Shown: positions 1-13,000 of the stretch, piece after piece
How the letters are laid out: every line of letters starts with the position of its first letter
How positions within the stretch are numbered: position 1 is the stretch's first letter
NCBI GenBank assembly: GCA_043798375.1
Contig: JAZDOS010000042.1
Span: forward strand, 1-64,000
Length of the DNA: 64,000 bases
Direction: 5' to 3'
Source of the DNA: JAPLMI01 sp043798375
GTDB taxonomy: Bacteria > Omnitrophota > Gorgyraeia > 2-01-FULL-45-10
Notes under the pieces: generated by a model
The model's input: the letters and a program-made list of their open reading frames with translations, nothing else
Databases searched by the model: none
What the model was told of the DNA's origin: nothing
Program-made: the position numbers and the translations under genes

Positions 1-1
1 G

Positions 2-1075
2 TTCTTCTCGATTACATCGAATAAACCCGTTAAACTCTACGGTATTGAGGATAAGGACTTATACCTGGAGAACGTGGACCAGTTCCGCAAGGTTTATGAG
101 CTGAACCAATCCACCAAAAAAGACCTCGACAGCCTCATAAAGGCCCTAAACGAGCTGAAAGACAAGCTTTATACCCCTGAACTGAAAGAGATAGAATCAA
201 ACTCAATCCTTCATGAGGACGGCAGGATAACATTCACCGACAGGTGGAAGCTCGTCTCAAACCTCGCCCATAGATACAATATCGGCTATAAACAATATTC
301 CAACCTCTCAAAACTCGTAGAAAGCTTAAAGCTTGAGAAAGACATCAACTTCAATACAGCCAACAAGGAACGCGACCAGCTTATAGACGAATTAAGTAAG
401 AAGCTCGATAAGGAACAATTGGAAGACCTCGTATTAAAATCATTGGCCTTCAAGACCAATAAGATCACCCAATCCGAATACTATACCTATCTCCAGGGCT
501 TAGCCAATAAGACCAATATCGACCCCATCCCCTACAGGAACCTCATAAACTACACCGAATACATCACAATATACGAGTCTATAGACCTCTTAGAGATATT
601 TAACGAGGTAAAAGCCTATGAAGATCAAATCATAGAAAAACTCTACACAACAGAAGAACAGAAGAAGCTCCATGACGTATCAAAATGTGTAAACTGCATT
701 AAAGGCCTCTTTAACCTTAAGCTTACCAATACCGACTTCGAATACCTGGAAAAACACGTCAAATCCTGCAAAACCGACCTATCCAACCTGCGAGGTTCAA
801 CCTACGAGGTTGAACGGGTATTCGATAACCTTGATATCGCCATGGACTTCTACCGCACCGCCGAACTAAGAAACCGGGCAATACTCGCCAATACCATTAA
901 ACAGATGGACGCCGAAGGAACCGAAGTCGCCGCCCTCATAACAGGCGGCTACCATACCAAAGGCCTGTCAGATATACTTAAGCGGAAACAGACCTCATAC
1001 CTTGTAATCCTTCCTAAGTTCGATGCCTCCAAAGGCCAGAGACCCTACGTAGCCATACTGACCAATAAGAACGAC
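2..1075 (+). other. Domain: C-terminal part of Tiki/ChaN-like fold
   Basis: This stretch aligns along its length with the corresponding part of the domain at 22620-23985, which keeps the HIQDAH and VEGADG motifs that this copy would have upstream of the window. A TGGYHTKG motif is near 943-966. The fold assignment to the Tiki/TraB/ChaN superfamily rests on the spacing of those motifs and is tentative. The homology between the two giant proteins is clear. Confidence 0.6.
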
Positions 1076-4000
1076 AACTACTCCGAAAGGGTAAACGCCT
1101 TCTTCAAAGAGATAGTCAAAACTACTCTTGATAAAGCATATAAAGACGGAAAAGACATCCCTTCCTTAAAGAATGCATGGATAGAAAGCTATGAATCCAG
1201 CTATGAGAAGCTTGTAAAAGAGGATGTTGCCTATAGCGGCAGGGGACGTTTAAACGTCCCCTACGATGCAGGTAAATCCACTCACGGGGACAGGCTGCCG
1301 ATGACCCCTGTACCCGGTGCAAGCGGTGACGATACGATTGCCCTCGGTACGGACTTCCCCGCCGATGAACTTGTGCCGCCGCCTGTAGCCAGAGAGATTA
1401 TATACGGATACGATCCTGCGGCGGGTGAAACGCAAGAAACGCCCGCGCCCGAAGTCGAGGAAGCGCCTAAAACCCAGCCAAAACCATCAGACGGCAGTAC
1501 GCTATATTCAACCCCGCCGCAGCTATTTCTCAACGTTAAATTATGGCTGGCAGTCGGCCTTCCCGTATTCGCCCTTTTCGCCCCCGCGATATTCGGACCG
1601 GTAGCCGGGAATCTTATCGGTATGGTAGCTGTGTTAGGTTTCGGCGCTTACCTTATATATAAGACGTGGACGGCGCTCATGTTACCGATAGGCCGTTATG
1701 GGACTAAACTTACCGCAACATTTCCACCGCTCTTTGAATGGGAACCGGTTGAAAAAGCGCCGCATTCTTTAATAAGAAATCTATCCAGAGTTGGCACCTT
1801 GATTTTAGCGTTCGTAATGAATTCGGCCTCAAAGGCTAATCCGCCGGCTCCAAAACTTACTTCAACTCCCCCGGCTGCTGCGCAAAAGGCTGAAGCGGAG
1901 AAAGTTCCGGCCGCGCAAGGCCAAACCCCCGCAGCTGCCTTGAAACAGGATCAGGCTGTCAGCCGGCCGCAGGAGTTTGTTGTGCCTCAGAATACCGCAT
2001 ACGGCGAAATGATCCGCGTTGCGCAGCCTCCGGACACACATGATCAATACCGCCTATACAACCGTTCGATACTTGACGGAGCCGGAAGAACAGTCGGTTT
2101 CGAAAAGATAAAGGCATATATTCGGCCCACCGCGACATCTCACGGGAGCGGGATGAGTTCGATAGATAACCGTTTTACCGGCACACCGGAAATAATCGAG
2201 CGCGTATATTACGGCAGCCCGCGCGTTCTGGCCGGTTACTCGGACGGCCCGGAAAGCAAAGTTTTCACGGTTACCTTAAAATACAACGATAAGGGCGCGG
2301 AGATCGGATATATACTGGCGGTCAATAACGGAAACGGCCCGTATATTTTATCGGATAATAATTACGCCGATACCGACCGCATGAAAAATATGCGCAATCT
2401 TACTCCTACGCTGCGCAGCAAGGTCGACCGCCGCGCGATAGAACCGAGCGTAAAATTACTGACAGCCGTCCTTGATAAATATTATCCCGAGGAAATGAAG
2501 GGGGTCGGTTACAAAGTTTCGCTTGAGGATTGGGTGGAGATATGGGCCAGGGTCTGCGAGAATGCCCGCCTGACCGACAAAGAGGCCGGTGTTCACATAG
2601 CCGGCGTGTCAAACTGGCTTGATAAAAATATAATAAGCGGCCTTAGGTCGAGAGCTCTCGATAAGGCTGTCGGCGGCGCTCTCGATCCGGGGAATACATA
2701 CCCGTTGGAATTATTATATAATATGCTCTATGACAGCATACCATATGAGGACACATGGAAGATCAAAGAGCCGTTCCCGAATTTGATGAGTATTCTTATG
2801 CTTGCCCACAGGGCGGCATTGAGAGAACGCTCTCTGTCATTCGAGGAAAAGGCGCTAAACGGAAAGTACGGCAAGGCTCGCGACCGGGTGGAAAAGAGCG
2901 TAGCTTACATATTGGATCTGTTGGCCGAGCTTAAGAAAAAAGAAAATGATTACCGCGCCAGAAGCGAATTGACCAGATGCGCGCTTCTTATGCTCGGGGA
3001 TCTATACCAGCTTAATGACTGGGAGGCCGAGATGGGCAGGACGAGCGTGCGCGGCCTCGTCGAACGGCTTTTCAAGGATAAGCGGTTAGGATACAGGGGT
3101 GATTCTGTCGAGCCGAAGCCGATACGTTACCAGCGTTATCCGGCATGGCCGTGTATAACGCCCGATTCGGCTCCCGCAGTCTCATACGATGACTTATATT
3201 ATACCGATAGCTGGCCTTTCGACACATTTTACAGATTTTTTACCGCGCAGGACATCCTGCTGTCGAGGGATAATCCGCAGGATGCCGGCAGGATAGACGC
3301 GGTTACATCGTCCCTCGAAACTCTGAGGCCCGTTTTGAACGGCAACTTCGGAGATTACGGCGCCATGCCTTTGGATAAAATTTTACAGCTTCCGGAAGGC
3401 AAAATGGCCGGATCGTACGCGGCGTTAGTTACGCTCATCCGTTACTACGTTCCGATGAAGATTGTCTCCGGCAACGGCGAAAACACGCCATTGGCGATAA
3501 ATGCCAAGATATGCCTTGAGCTTGACCGCTTGTTCAAGGCCTTAAAGATAATCCTCGAATATAACCGCGCCGGCGGAGCCTGCATAGGCGATATGTCCGC
3601 CGAAGAAATAAATAAAATCATTGAGAGGACGGTTAAAAATAAAAAATGGACGGAATGTTTTAATAAAACGGTCGAGATAGAAAAGAAATTACGGGCCGAC
3701 GACGCAAGTAAAGATATAGTATACGAGTCTCTCTACTATGCCGCGAACAGAGGCAAATTATATGTCGGCATGGACAAGGATGAATCCGGCAAGAGCGTGA
3801 AGGTAGTATATATAGCGGTAACCGATAATAATCTCGGGCCGGTTGTCAAGCTTATTTACGGCAACGAGACCGAACCGAGAGAAATCTGGAAAGGCGCGTT
3901 TGACGAAGAAGCATGGCTGCGCGGCGAGGCGCGGCCGATCAAAGGATGGATTTTTGAAAAGCCGAAAGCCGCCCCGGTGCCGCATACCGGCGGTATAAGG

Positions 4001-7000
4001 CTGGAGCTTCCGCAAATGCCGGTAGCCGCTGCGCAGGCAGGCCATACCAGGGTCATAAACATACCGCCGGGCAGCATGTCCCGGGAGTTTGAGCAATACG
4101 ATGCCGGCGCCAAGGTTATAAAACACGGCATAGCGTATTTTTATAAAGGCCGCAGGGTTTTGAATATCATCCAGAAAAATATGGCGAGGCCGGAAATCCC
4201 GGTCGAAGAAGTCGCGCTTGTAGATATAGAGCATTTTGACGCAAGGGGCGGCATATCACGCATCGAGACATTGTATGGAATTAAAATCGATTTTAATAAT
4301 CACGCCGGCCCGCTGGCCGGATACGCCGAGCCGCGTCTTGCCGAATACGTAGACTTTAAATATAACCCTGACGGGACGAGAACGATGACAAAGACCGGGA
4401 TCGACCTATTGACCGGCGCGTTCAACTATTTTGAGGAATTTAACGAGACGAAGGCCGATGAGAACGGCATGCGGGATATGATAGACAAGACGGTCCATGA
4501 TTCCAGTTCGCGGGATAATTATGTCGAAATACAGCGTTACAAAAAGACGGGAGCGGTAATAACCGAAACAAGGTGGCACAAATGGCGCAACAACCCGACC
4601 CGGCCCTTATCGATGACGGTTTACGACTGCGGTAAAAAGGATTCGAACGGCGAGATAATCTGGGACAGGGTATTATACAGGAATTTTGAGGATAATTCCT
4701 GGATGAAAGCGCTGAAGCCGGAGATAATCGGCGGCGAGGAATTCCCTGTCGAAATCGGCCGGGACAAGAAGGGCAGAACATATGAATACAGGCGCGGGGT
4801 TGTCCGTTACAGGTATGTTTCCGGCGGCGTGTATCTTCTGGATTTCGACAGCAGTATTTCATCTTCCGCGAAAGGCGTTAGAATAGAAGCCGGTAAGGCG
4901 GCCGCGGGCGGATTCTCCGCGCTTCCGGTAAGCGACAGCACCATGAACGGCGCCAAAACAGCGAGCGATAATGAATGGGCGGCGGACAGAGCCGGTTTTG
5001 ACGGCAAGACGTTTACTTTCCCCGACGCTTATCAGGGCCGGCATACATACGAGCTGCCTGTACCCGAAGCCAGATATAAATATACCGTAACAAGAGATTT
5101 TGACCGGGAGAAACGCGCGATTATTACCACCGGCGTGGAACGCACGGTGATGTACGAGAAGGACAGGCTTCTTTTTAAAGTCTCGACGGACCTGATAAAG
5201 GGCGAGACCGAGGTCATAAGGCTCTATAAGTCAAAAGAAGTGAACGGCGTTACATATAACAATGTCTATGAGACATTGTTATATGACAAATCCGGCAAAG
5301 AGATATTCCGCAAATACCATAAGATAACTTTCGACAGGCGTTATAGAGACAGGGATATATGGACGTTCTTGTGGTCGAAGGGGGAGGTGCGGGATAAGGT
5401 CCATAATTATAAAGATAATACCGACAGGCTGGTAGTATACCTCCAGACAAAGGAGATAAAGCTGACGCCGGAATCGACAAGGATCGTCACGGAAACGAAG
5501 GAATGGACGGATAATGAAACCGGCTTAAGCCATTTCGTAAAGATAATCACGACAAAAGACATGTTCGGCAATGTCATCAAGATAGATTCCGAATGGCGCG
5601 CGAAAGATCCCAAAAAAGGCGATATATGGAGCGACATGGGAAAACCCATGGAATATTATTATGAGATCATAACCGCCGAAACGAAAGAGCTTAAAAGAAA
5701 CGGGAGCGCGGCGGCCGTCGTATACAGCGACGCAGAAGGAAATCTCTTTGCCAATTTCGCCAAAGGGCCCCACGGCAGGCCGCGGAACGGCGTAGCGATA
5801 CCAAAAGGCGCCAGATGGATAGTCCAGACGAAGCGCGACACCGTCCGGCGCGAAGAGTCGTTCGGCATATATGACGCTTACGCCAAGCCCGTGTATCAGG
5901 ATATCGATACCGGTTACTTCGGGAATGGTTTTGTTAACCAGGTATTGATCTATGATCCCGAAAATTCCACGATGGAGGAACACGCGCTTTTCAGGGAGAA
6001 GGACGAAGATAGGGGCACGGATAGAGAAATAGACATATTAGATAAACATTCCACGAAAGTCACCTATCACAATTCAGAAATAGCGGACACATGGCTTCTT
6101 TTAAGTGAAATATCGAAGAAGAGGATGTACTGGACCGAATACGAATATGATATCGATAGGGCGCTCAGCCGCTCATACGCCGGCGATAAGCCGGTCAGGA
6201 GCAGGACTTATGACTTACTGCTGCCGGAAGGCCGGAAAAGCAATAAGATGGAAAAGGGCGCCTTGATCGAAAATATGGCCTATATTTATGACGGCAGGAG
6301 CCAGAGCCGTCTTATCATAGATTTGAGCGATCGGCGCGGCCCTGACGGAGCGAAGATCGCGCCGGAAGAGCCTTTCAGGGAAGGCGAGGTTGTGACAGGC
6401 CTTATTACCCCTCTCGACATAGAGACTCTATGGAGAGAGGCGGAAGAGTTCGAAACACAAAAATGGAGGGCGCCTATTATAATAGGTAAGGACGGCGCTG
6501 TATGGATAGATACGGTCAAAGGCTCGCTTGTTGTCTACAGGGTGCGGCTCGACCCCAATTTGTATGTAACGGTCCATCTTGAAAAGGGCCCTGCCGGAAA
6601 ATATTCCGTGAAGAAGGCGTATATAGGCAGGGGCGTATATGAATTCTATGGAGTGCACGGCAAAAGAAGGGTAAGAGAGCTGTTCAGTATCGACGAAAAG
6701 TTCATAAATATAAATCCCGGTACCGGCTCATGCGAAGTTGACCGGGATACGGGGTATGCGGTCATAATAAATCCCGAAACCAAAAAATCGGTAAAGGTTG
6801 ATATCACGAAAGACCTCGGCGATATGGCGCCAGCCATGTATCTCTATGATGCCGCCGATCCGAGCCTCGCATACTGCATACCGCTTACGGGCAGCGACTT
6901 TGAAAACGGCTATTTTTATCTTAACAGGATGCTTCTGGCAGGCGGTAATAAGCCGATGGCGAGGCTGAAGCTCGTTCCCGGTTCCGGTAATACGCGTCAG

Positions 7001-10000
7001 GACTTCGCGAAAATACAGGAGAAAGTCCGTTCCGACAAACCGAGCGCCGAAGTGACCGGTCTTCCCGGAGGATTTGCCCGCGTGGATTGGATATACGCCA
7101 CGCCCGAGCCGCCGGCAAGTTACAGGGATACCGGCTTACCAACGGTCGTCGCTATTACGGGAATCGAACAAGGCATAAAGGCCGGCAGGACAAAATTATA
7201 CGCAAGCCCGATTGATGAAAATACGCAGGAAATCAGTAAATCGCTCGGCACAAGATATTTAGTCAGGAACAAATCCGCTCGCCGCATGTCGCTAAATACG
7301 CAGGGAATTGAAAAGATCGGTTCGCTTAAGAATGCGCGGACCGCCGGCGGCGTGCCCATCTCAGCATTCAGCGGAGTTCAGACGATGCCGGTTGAGGAAG
7401 ATGTGCATTGGGAGAAGACGGATGTAACGGAAGAAAATATATTGCCCTTATCGCAGGAGACAGGCGAACACCTGACGCTGAACGACAAGGGGAGCAAGGT
7501 TGTCCAATACTACACTCCGGATGACAGGCGGCTTAAGACCGAATATGAAATAGGCACGAGTAAAAACGCGATGAACCTTGTTTTGGGCGCCTTGAGCGGT
7601 TTAAAGGATCCTATTTTTAAAAGTAAGGCGGATATAGAAATTCTGGATTGTATTTATACAACCGCCAGGACGAATAGCCTGAACAGCATAAAGAAGCTGA
7701 GAGAATTTATCATCAATGCCATTGCCGTAAAGGACGCTTTTGAAAAGGTAACCGGAAAGGTACCCGTGACAGCTGAGAGCGCGGGTAATATCCTATATTA
7801 TACAAGAGCGCTGATGATAGGAGATCCGCTTACAGGCGAGATCGCGGTAAGGACGGCCGATGATATGAAGAGTTTTGAATCCAATCTGGCTGCGTTAAGC
7901 GACGCCGTGCTGAAAGCTTTCAAGAACTTCGACAAGGAGGCCAAGACGCAAAAAATGAGAGATTTCATCGGCTTTGACACGGACGAAGGCAAATTTGTTT
8001 TAGGTAAACTTGTCCATTGGGCGAAGAACAAAAAAGATTTTGTTTTTGAGGATTTCCTGGCCTCGTTTAACGGTATAATACGATATGAAAAAGAAGTGAA
8101 TGATTACTTTAAAGCCAGGTATGCCACGGCGGCTCAAGAAGGAAAAGCTGCGAAACTGCCCGCGCAGTCGCGATTCGAGATCTTCGCCGACAAGATAACC
8201 AGCTTTGCCAGCCAGACCGCAGGCCTCTCAAGCGGCGATAAAAAAACATTTCTCGAAGTTCAGACGGAACGGCTTGATAAAAAAGATTATAAGAAGACGC
8301 AGGAAAAGATAAAAGCAAAGACACGATTTGCGCCTGCCTTAAAATGGCTCGGCCTTCCGGCTGTCATATTCGCGCTGATGGGAAATGCCGGTTACGCGGC
8401 GGATATCGCCGCGAAGCCGATAGCGAATGTTATAGATATTCCGGGCGATATCATCGGCATATTTACCCATGCCCCGTATTTTTCACTTGCAGTAGCGGGC
8501 ATATTGATAGCGGCCTTGATTTGGAGGATTTATAAAACCGGGATTGATGAAAACAGGTATTGGAGCACAAGGCAGCAGCTTTACGCCTGGAAAACTCCGC
8601 CCCGGCAGGGACAGCCTCTATGCAATCCAAATCCCGCGTATGCGCGGATGTGGGATGAGATGGGCGCGGGTATTGCGGAGATGCGCCGGGCCATGTGGGA
8701 TATATACAGGACGCTTGAGCCTTTCAGAGTTATGTTCTATGAGCCGAATTCGCCGTTATACGGGCGGGACACCGGGCCTCATATACCGGCATATAGATAT
8801 GGTCCTTGGACATTCCTTACTTTTGCGGCCGGCGCCGGGTTAACAGTTGTCAATATCTGGAAGGCGGCCCAGACAGGATTATCGATAGGATACGGGCCAT
8901 GGATATGGATTTTGGGGGCGGGCCTGATGCTGCTCTCCTTGATTAACGGTTATAAATTTATAGCCGATATGGCGCTGATTATCAGCCCGTCGTTGAGGCA
9001 AAGACGCCGCATGTTGGCTCTTCAGATAATGGAAAGCGAGATTGCGGTGCAAAGGCGGTATTTTACCAGCCTGATCAATAGCGGCGGATACGGATTCACA
9101 GCCGATCAGTGGCGCGAACTGTTGAAATTTCCGGCCCACGTTCCTTTTGGCGAACCGGATGATCAGAAGGAAATCAGGACTCAATACATATCGTTTATGG
9201 AATACCTTGATTACTGTGACGAATGGGTTAAATTCCTGAAGGAACGCAAAGATTACAGAGTATTCGCCAGGCTTCAATATCCGCCCGACCAACAGCGCCA
9301 CGACGTAATGCCTACATTCTACACACAGGGACCGGAATATTATATGGCGCATACCCCGGGTATAGCGCCGATAACAACAATCATGCCTGGGAATGAACAG
9401 GACCATCCGGGCTATCCTATAATAGGCGAAGCAGACGCCCGGAACGGGTTCAGGCGGTATGCAAATACAACGAGACTGCCTATTCCGCAGCTTGGGCGCG
9501 TAAGAAACCCATATGCCGACCCCGTAGAGCCGCTTGTGCCGCTTAACAATATTTACGTCTATCTGGCGCATATAAGGGAAAGGGCCAGGCAGGCGAATGC
9601 GCTAGGCAATATAGGGCTTGTAACAGAACGCGAAGAGGTGGTCGCGGAGCTTTCAATCGGAGCGGTAAGCGGGCGTTACGGCCCCGGCCCGGAATCTACA
9701 AGTTACCCGAAACTTTTCTGGAAAAGGCATTTATGGCATAGCATGATATTCTTGGGCGTGGCGGCCGCGATAACGAAAGCCGCTTACGGATTCAGGCTTC
9801 ATCTTGCCGCGCTGAAGATAGCCGAGGACATGCCTATCATGACTCCGATGGCATTTACATCCGCGGAGATAATCGCCGCCGTTATAGGATTCCTGACGAT
9901 TGTGGGAATATTCAAATATTTATTGTTCGGCGCCGCTTCCGCAGAGAGGCCGAGGCGGATAATGGCCCTGGGCGCTCTGGGCGGCATCGGCTATTTCCTC

Positions 10001-13000
10001 TATTCATACTGCAGTGAACCGATTATTAAAATCGCCAGGCTCTTTGACCGGATTTTACCTGATTCCGCGCATAATATATTTGACTATCTTGCCCAGCCTC
10101 AGGTCTTACCTTATACGATAATTGTTCTGGGCGCGGCAGCCGCAATCATCGGGATTTATTATCTTGTCGTGTCTTCCGGCGAACAGAGTAATGAGGTACG
10201 GGATCAGGATATTCTTGACCATACGCCGGACCATCTACTTAGAGGAATATTGAACCGGGCTATCCAGGACGCTATAAACGAAGGCAAAGACAGGAACCTG
10301 CCCGGTATAGTACGAAATAGGCCGGCCGGCCGACGCCTGATCGGAGACAATGAGGATGTCAGGGCTATCTTCAGGGAAATCTCCGGTTCGTATAAAGGTT
10401 TGAGCAAAGCCTCAAGGCTGGTGAGGAATGAACCGCTGTCCGATTGGATTACTTACAGAATAAGAATGTCTTCCAGGACCGGCGAGGGGCATGCCCTTGC
10501 TTCTGTCATGGAAGTGGCAGATATTGTCAATAACGTCCGCGAAAGAGGACGCATAATACAGGTTCTCGCCGCGCACGGCTTCAATGTACAAGGCCTGCCG
10601 GCCGATCCTCCGGTGGACCGGCGAAGCGGCCGCGCGACGAACATGGATATAGCAGAGAGGCTGACACTTGCCGACATGGATAGGATAGTAAACGACCCTG
10701 CCATAGCGCACGAGATATTTGAAGCGGTCGTTCTGATGGATACGGTTTTCGGAAATGCGGCGGCGCAGGTCCGCGCGACACTCGAAAGCGCAACGAACAG
10801 CTATCATGGCCGTGTTGACATAGCATTGTCGATGGACGACGATGATCCCGGGGTTGACGCAATCCGCCAGGCCATGCAGCCGGGCGGTATACTTGCCCCT
10901 TACGCGGATAATATCATAATCTATACGGGTTCAAACTGGGGGTCTAACCTTGGCAAGAACCAGAGGAAGGCGCGCATGAAACCTGTCCTCGACGTCGAAA
11001 CTGTCAAGTACCTCAAGAAGATTTACGGCGAAAGACGCGCCGCATGCCCCGACTATAAACTGCCAGGATTTGTTGAGCTTGTCGACCAGGAAGACAGGCT
11101 AGGCGCGCTTCTCTTAAAGTCGAAGACGCTTCTGTGGAAGATGTATGACCGGACGGTCAGCGATGAGATTGCCGGCCGAAGGAACAGCGGTGATCGAAGA
11201 AGATGGGGGATAAAATTTAACGGCCTTGGCGGAGCGCAGTGGAAACTGCGCCTTACATATTATCTGACAACGGCCAGGCTTAGAATAGCTGCGTGGGGCG
11301 CCGCCCCCGACGCGGACGGAGACGCCCGTGAACGCGCGGCATTTATGCTCAATGCCTTCAGGCAGGTTTACGCGAACGCGGACTATTTTGCCGAGTCGGA
11401 ATTCAGGACAAGGAGCGTTCCCGCCATTATTCAATCGGAACTAAGGCTTGTTTCCGACAAGAGCCCGGCGCATGCCTACATGTCCCATTCGGATTATCTC
11501 TTATGGCATACGAAGATACAGGTCGGCCAGACTAACAATGGATTTCTGTTCCTCGGAGGTACCGGAAACGGTTTCCTGTGGGATATGATAGCCGGAGAGG
11601 AGCTTGATGGAAGCGGCAGAGCGCTCTGTTATTTGAACGACAGGGCCAGGCTGCAGGACATGTTATTTCCGTTGAGGCAGAATATCGAAAGGGAAGAGAC
11701 GAGGATGGCGGAATTTTACGCGGGCTTTCCGCTGCCGATAAGGCTCATGTTTCACATTATAGTGCATCCGATAAGATCAATATTCGATCCTTCCGTAAAA
11801 AGAACGCGTGTTCCATCAGGACTTTTAAGAAATTATCTGAATACCTATAACATAAGCGGAGCGTGGGATCTTTACAACATAATCGAAGACTCGGAACTCG
11901 GAAGACGGCTCCCTCTGTATCAACTGAAAGCTACCAGGCTTGTGGGGCCTTTTACGCAGATACTCGAAGACCTGTTGCCGGTCATGGGCGCTCCATGGTG
12001 GCGTCAGCGCTCAAGGTGGATAATAATGCAGACCTTTGCCGTTACTATAGCGCACCCGGCGGCTTTCTTCATGTTCTTTGGCCAGTATATCGGTTTGGCT
12101 CTCGGCTGGATGATGTTTGGAAGCGCCAACGGTTTTATTTTGCAGGGGCTTGGCGCGGGTCTCGCCGGCTTCGTTATAGGAGGTTTCGCCTTCTACTATA
12201 TAGGGCATATCGTAAACGGGCTTCTTATATTGGCCGGCTGGAAAAGGAATGCCCAATGGCAGGTAGACCCTGTCAAGGCCATGGGTTACTGGAGGTTTCA
12301 ACATGTCGCGCATCTCGCGGCCGCAACGCCGGCCGTTGTAGCCACAACTTTAACGCTTATACTTACCATTCTTTACGGTATAGCCACGGTAGGAAATGTT
12401 CCAGGGCTGGAATTTATGGGCGGCGGGCTGGGCGCCTTTATAGTGGATGCCGTCAGGTTCCTGCAGGTCTATGTTCCTTTTGTGAACGGCTGGCTTCCCA
12501 CAGTATTTATAGGAGCTATCGTATTCTTTATCCCTCCGTTTATGCAGGTTATCCAAGGCATGATCGCTACTCTGCAATATGATATACAGGATGAAGAATC
12601 GACGACCGAATCTATCAGGGTTTATCTGACAGAGGCCGGCGATACGCCCATGATAGGGATCGCGGACATGCATGCCGATACGATAAATACGAACATAGTT
12701 GTTCCCGGCCGCGTCATAGCGGGGCATTATTCCAGATTCTCGGACGACGAATTCGTAATAAATTTCCTTAATATGTATATTCGAGAGGCCGCGGCAGCGT
12801 GTAACCATGCCGTTGTGGGTATGCCCAATAACGCTTTCGGCTGGGCCGACCTGAACAGAAACTGGAGAAATGGTTTAGATCCAGCCAATCCTGACCATAT
12901 ACAGATTTACAGGCGCGCGCTTACTGAAGCGATAGATTTCGCGCACGGGCTAATAACAAAAATCCGCGGCGATGTCAGATTCTCCTGGAAATTTTTTGCG

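Noticed and set aside
74..76. GTG at 74 as the start of the first giant gene
   Set aside because: The frame is open to base 2, and the upstream codons (FFSITSNKPVKLYG) align with FLSITTNLPFKLFG of the gene at 22448, so the true start lies before the window.
4100..7400. Rhs/YD-repeat toxin shell in the first giant protein
   Set aside because: The region is beta-rich with many Tyr residues, but no regular YDxxGR repeat or PxxxxDPxG toxin junction is visible, so only the texture is noted.
8879..9571. Long open frame of 230 codons on the minus strand
   Set aside because: It lies wholly inside the first giant gene, has no recognisable domain or ribosome-binding site, and has the composition of a complementary-strand shadow.
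11863..12582. 239-codon plus-strand frame overlapping the GT2 domain
   Set aside because: The GT2 signatures and membrane helices are in the giant gene's frame; this frame is rich in Arg/Ser/Cys and has no family resemblance.
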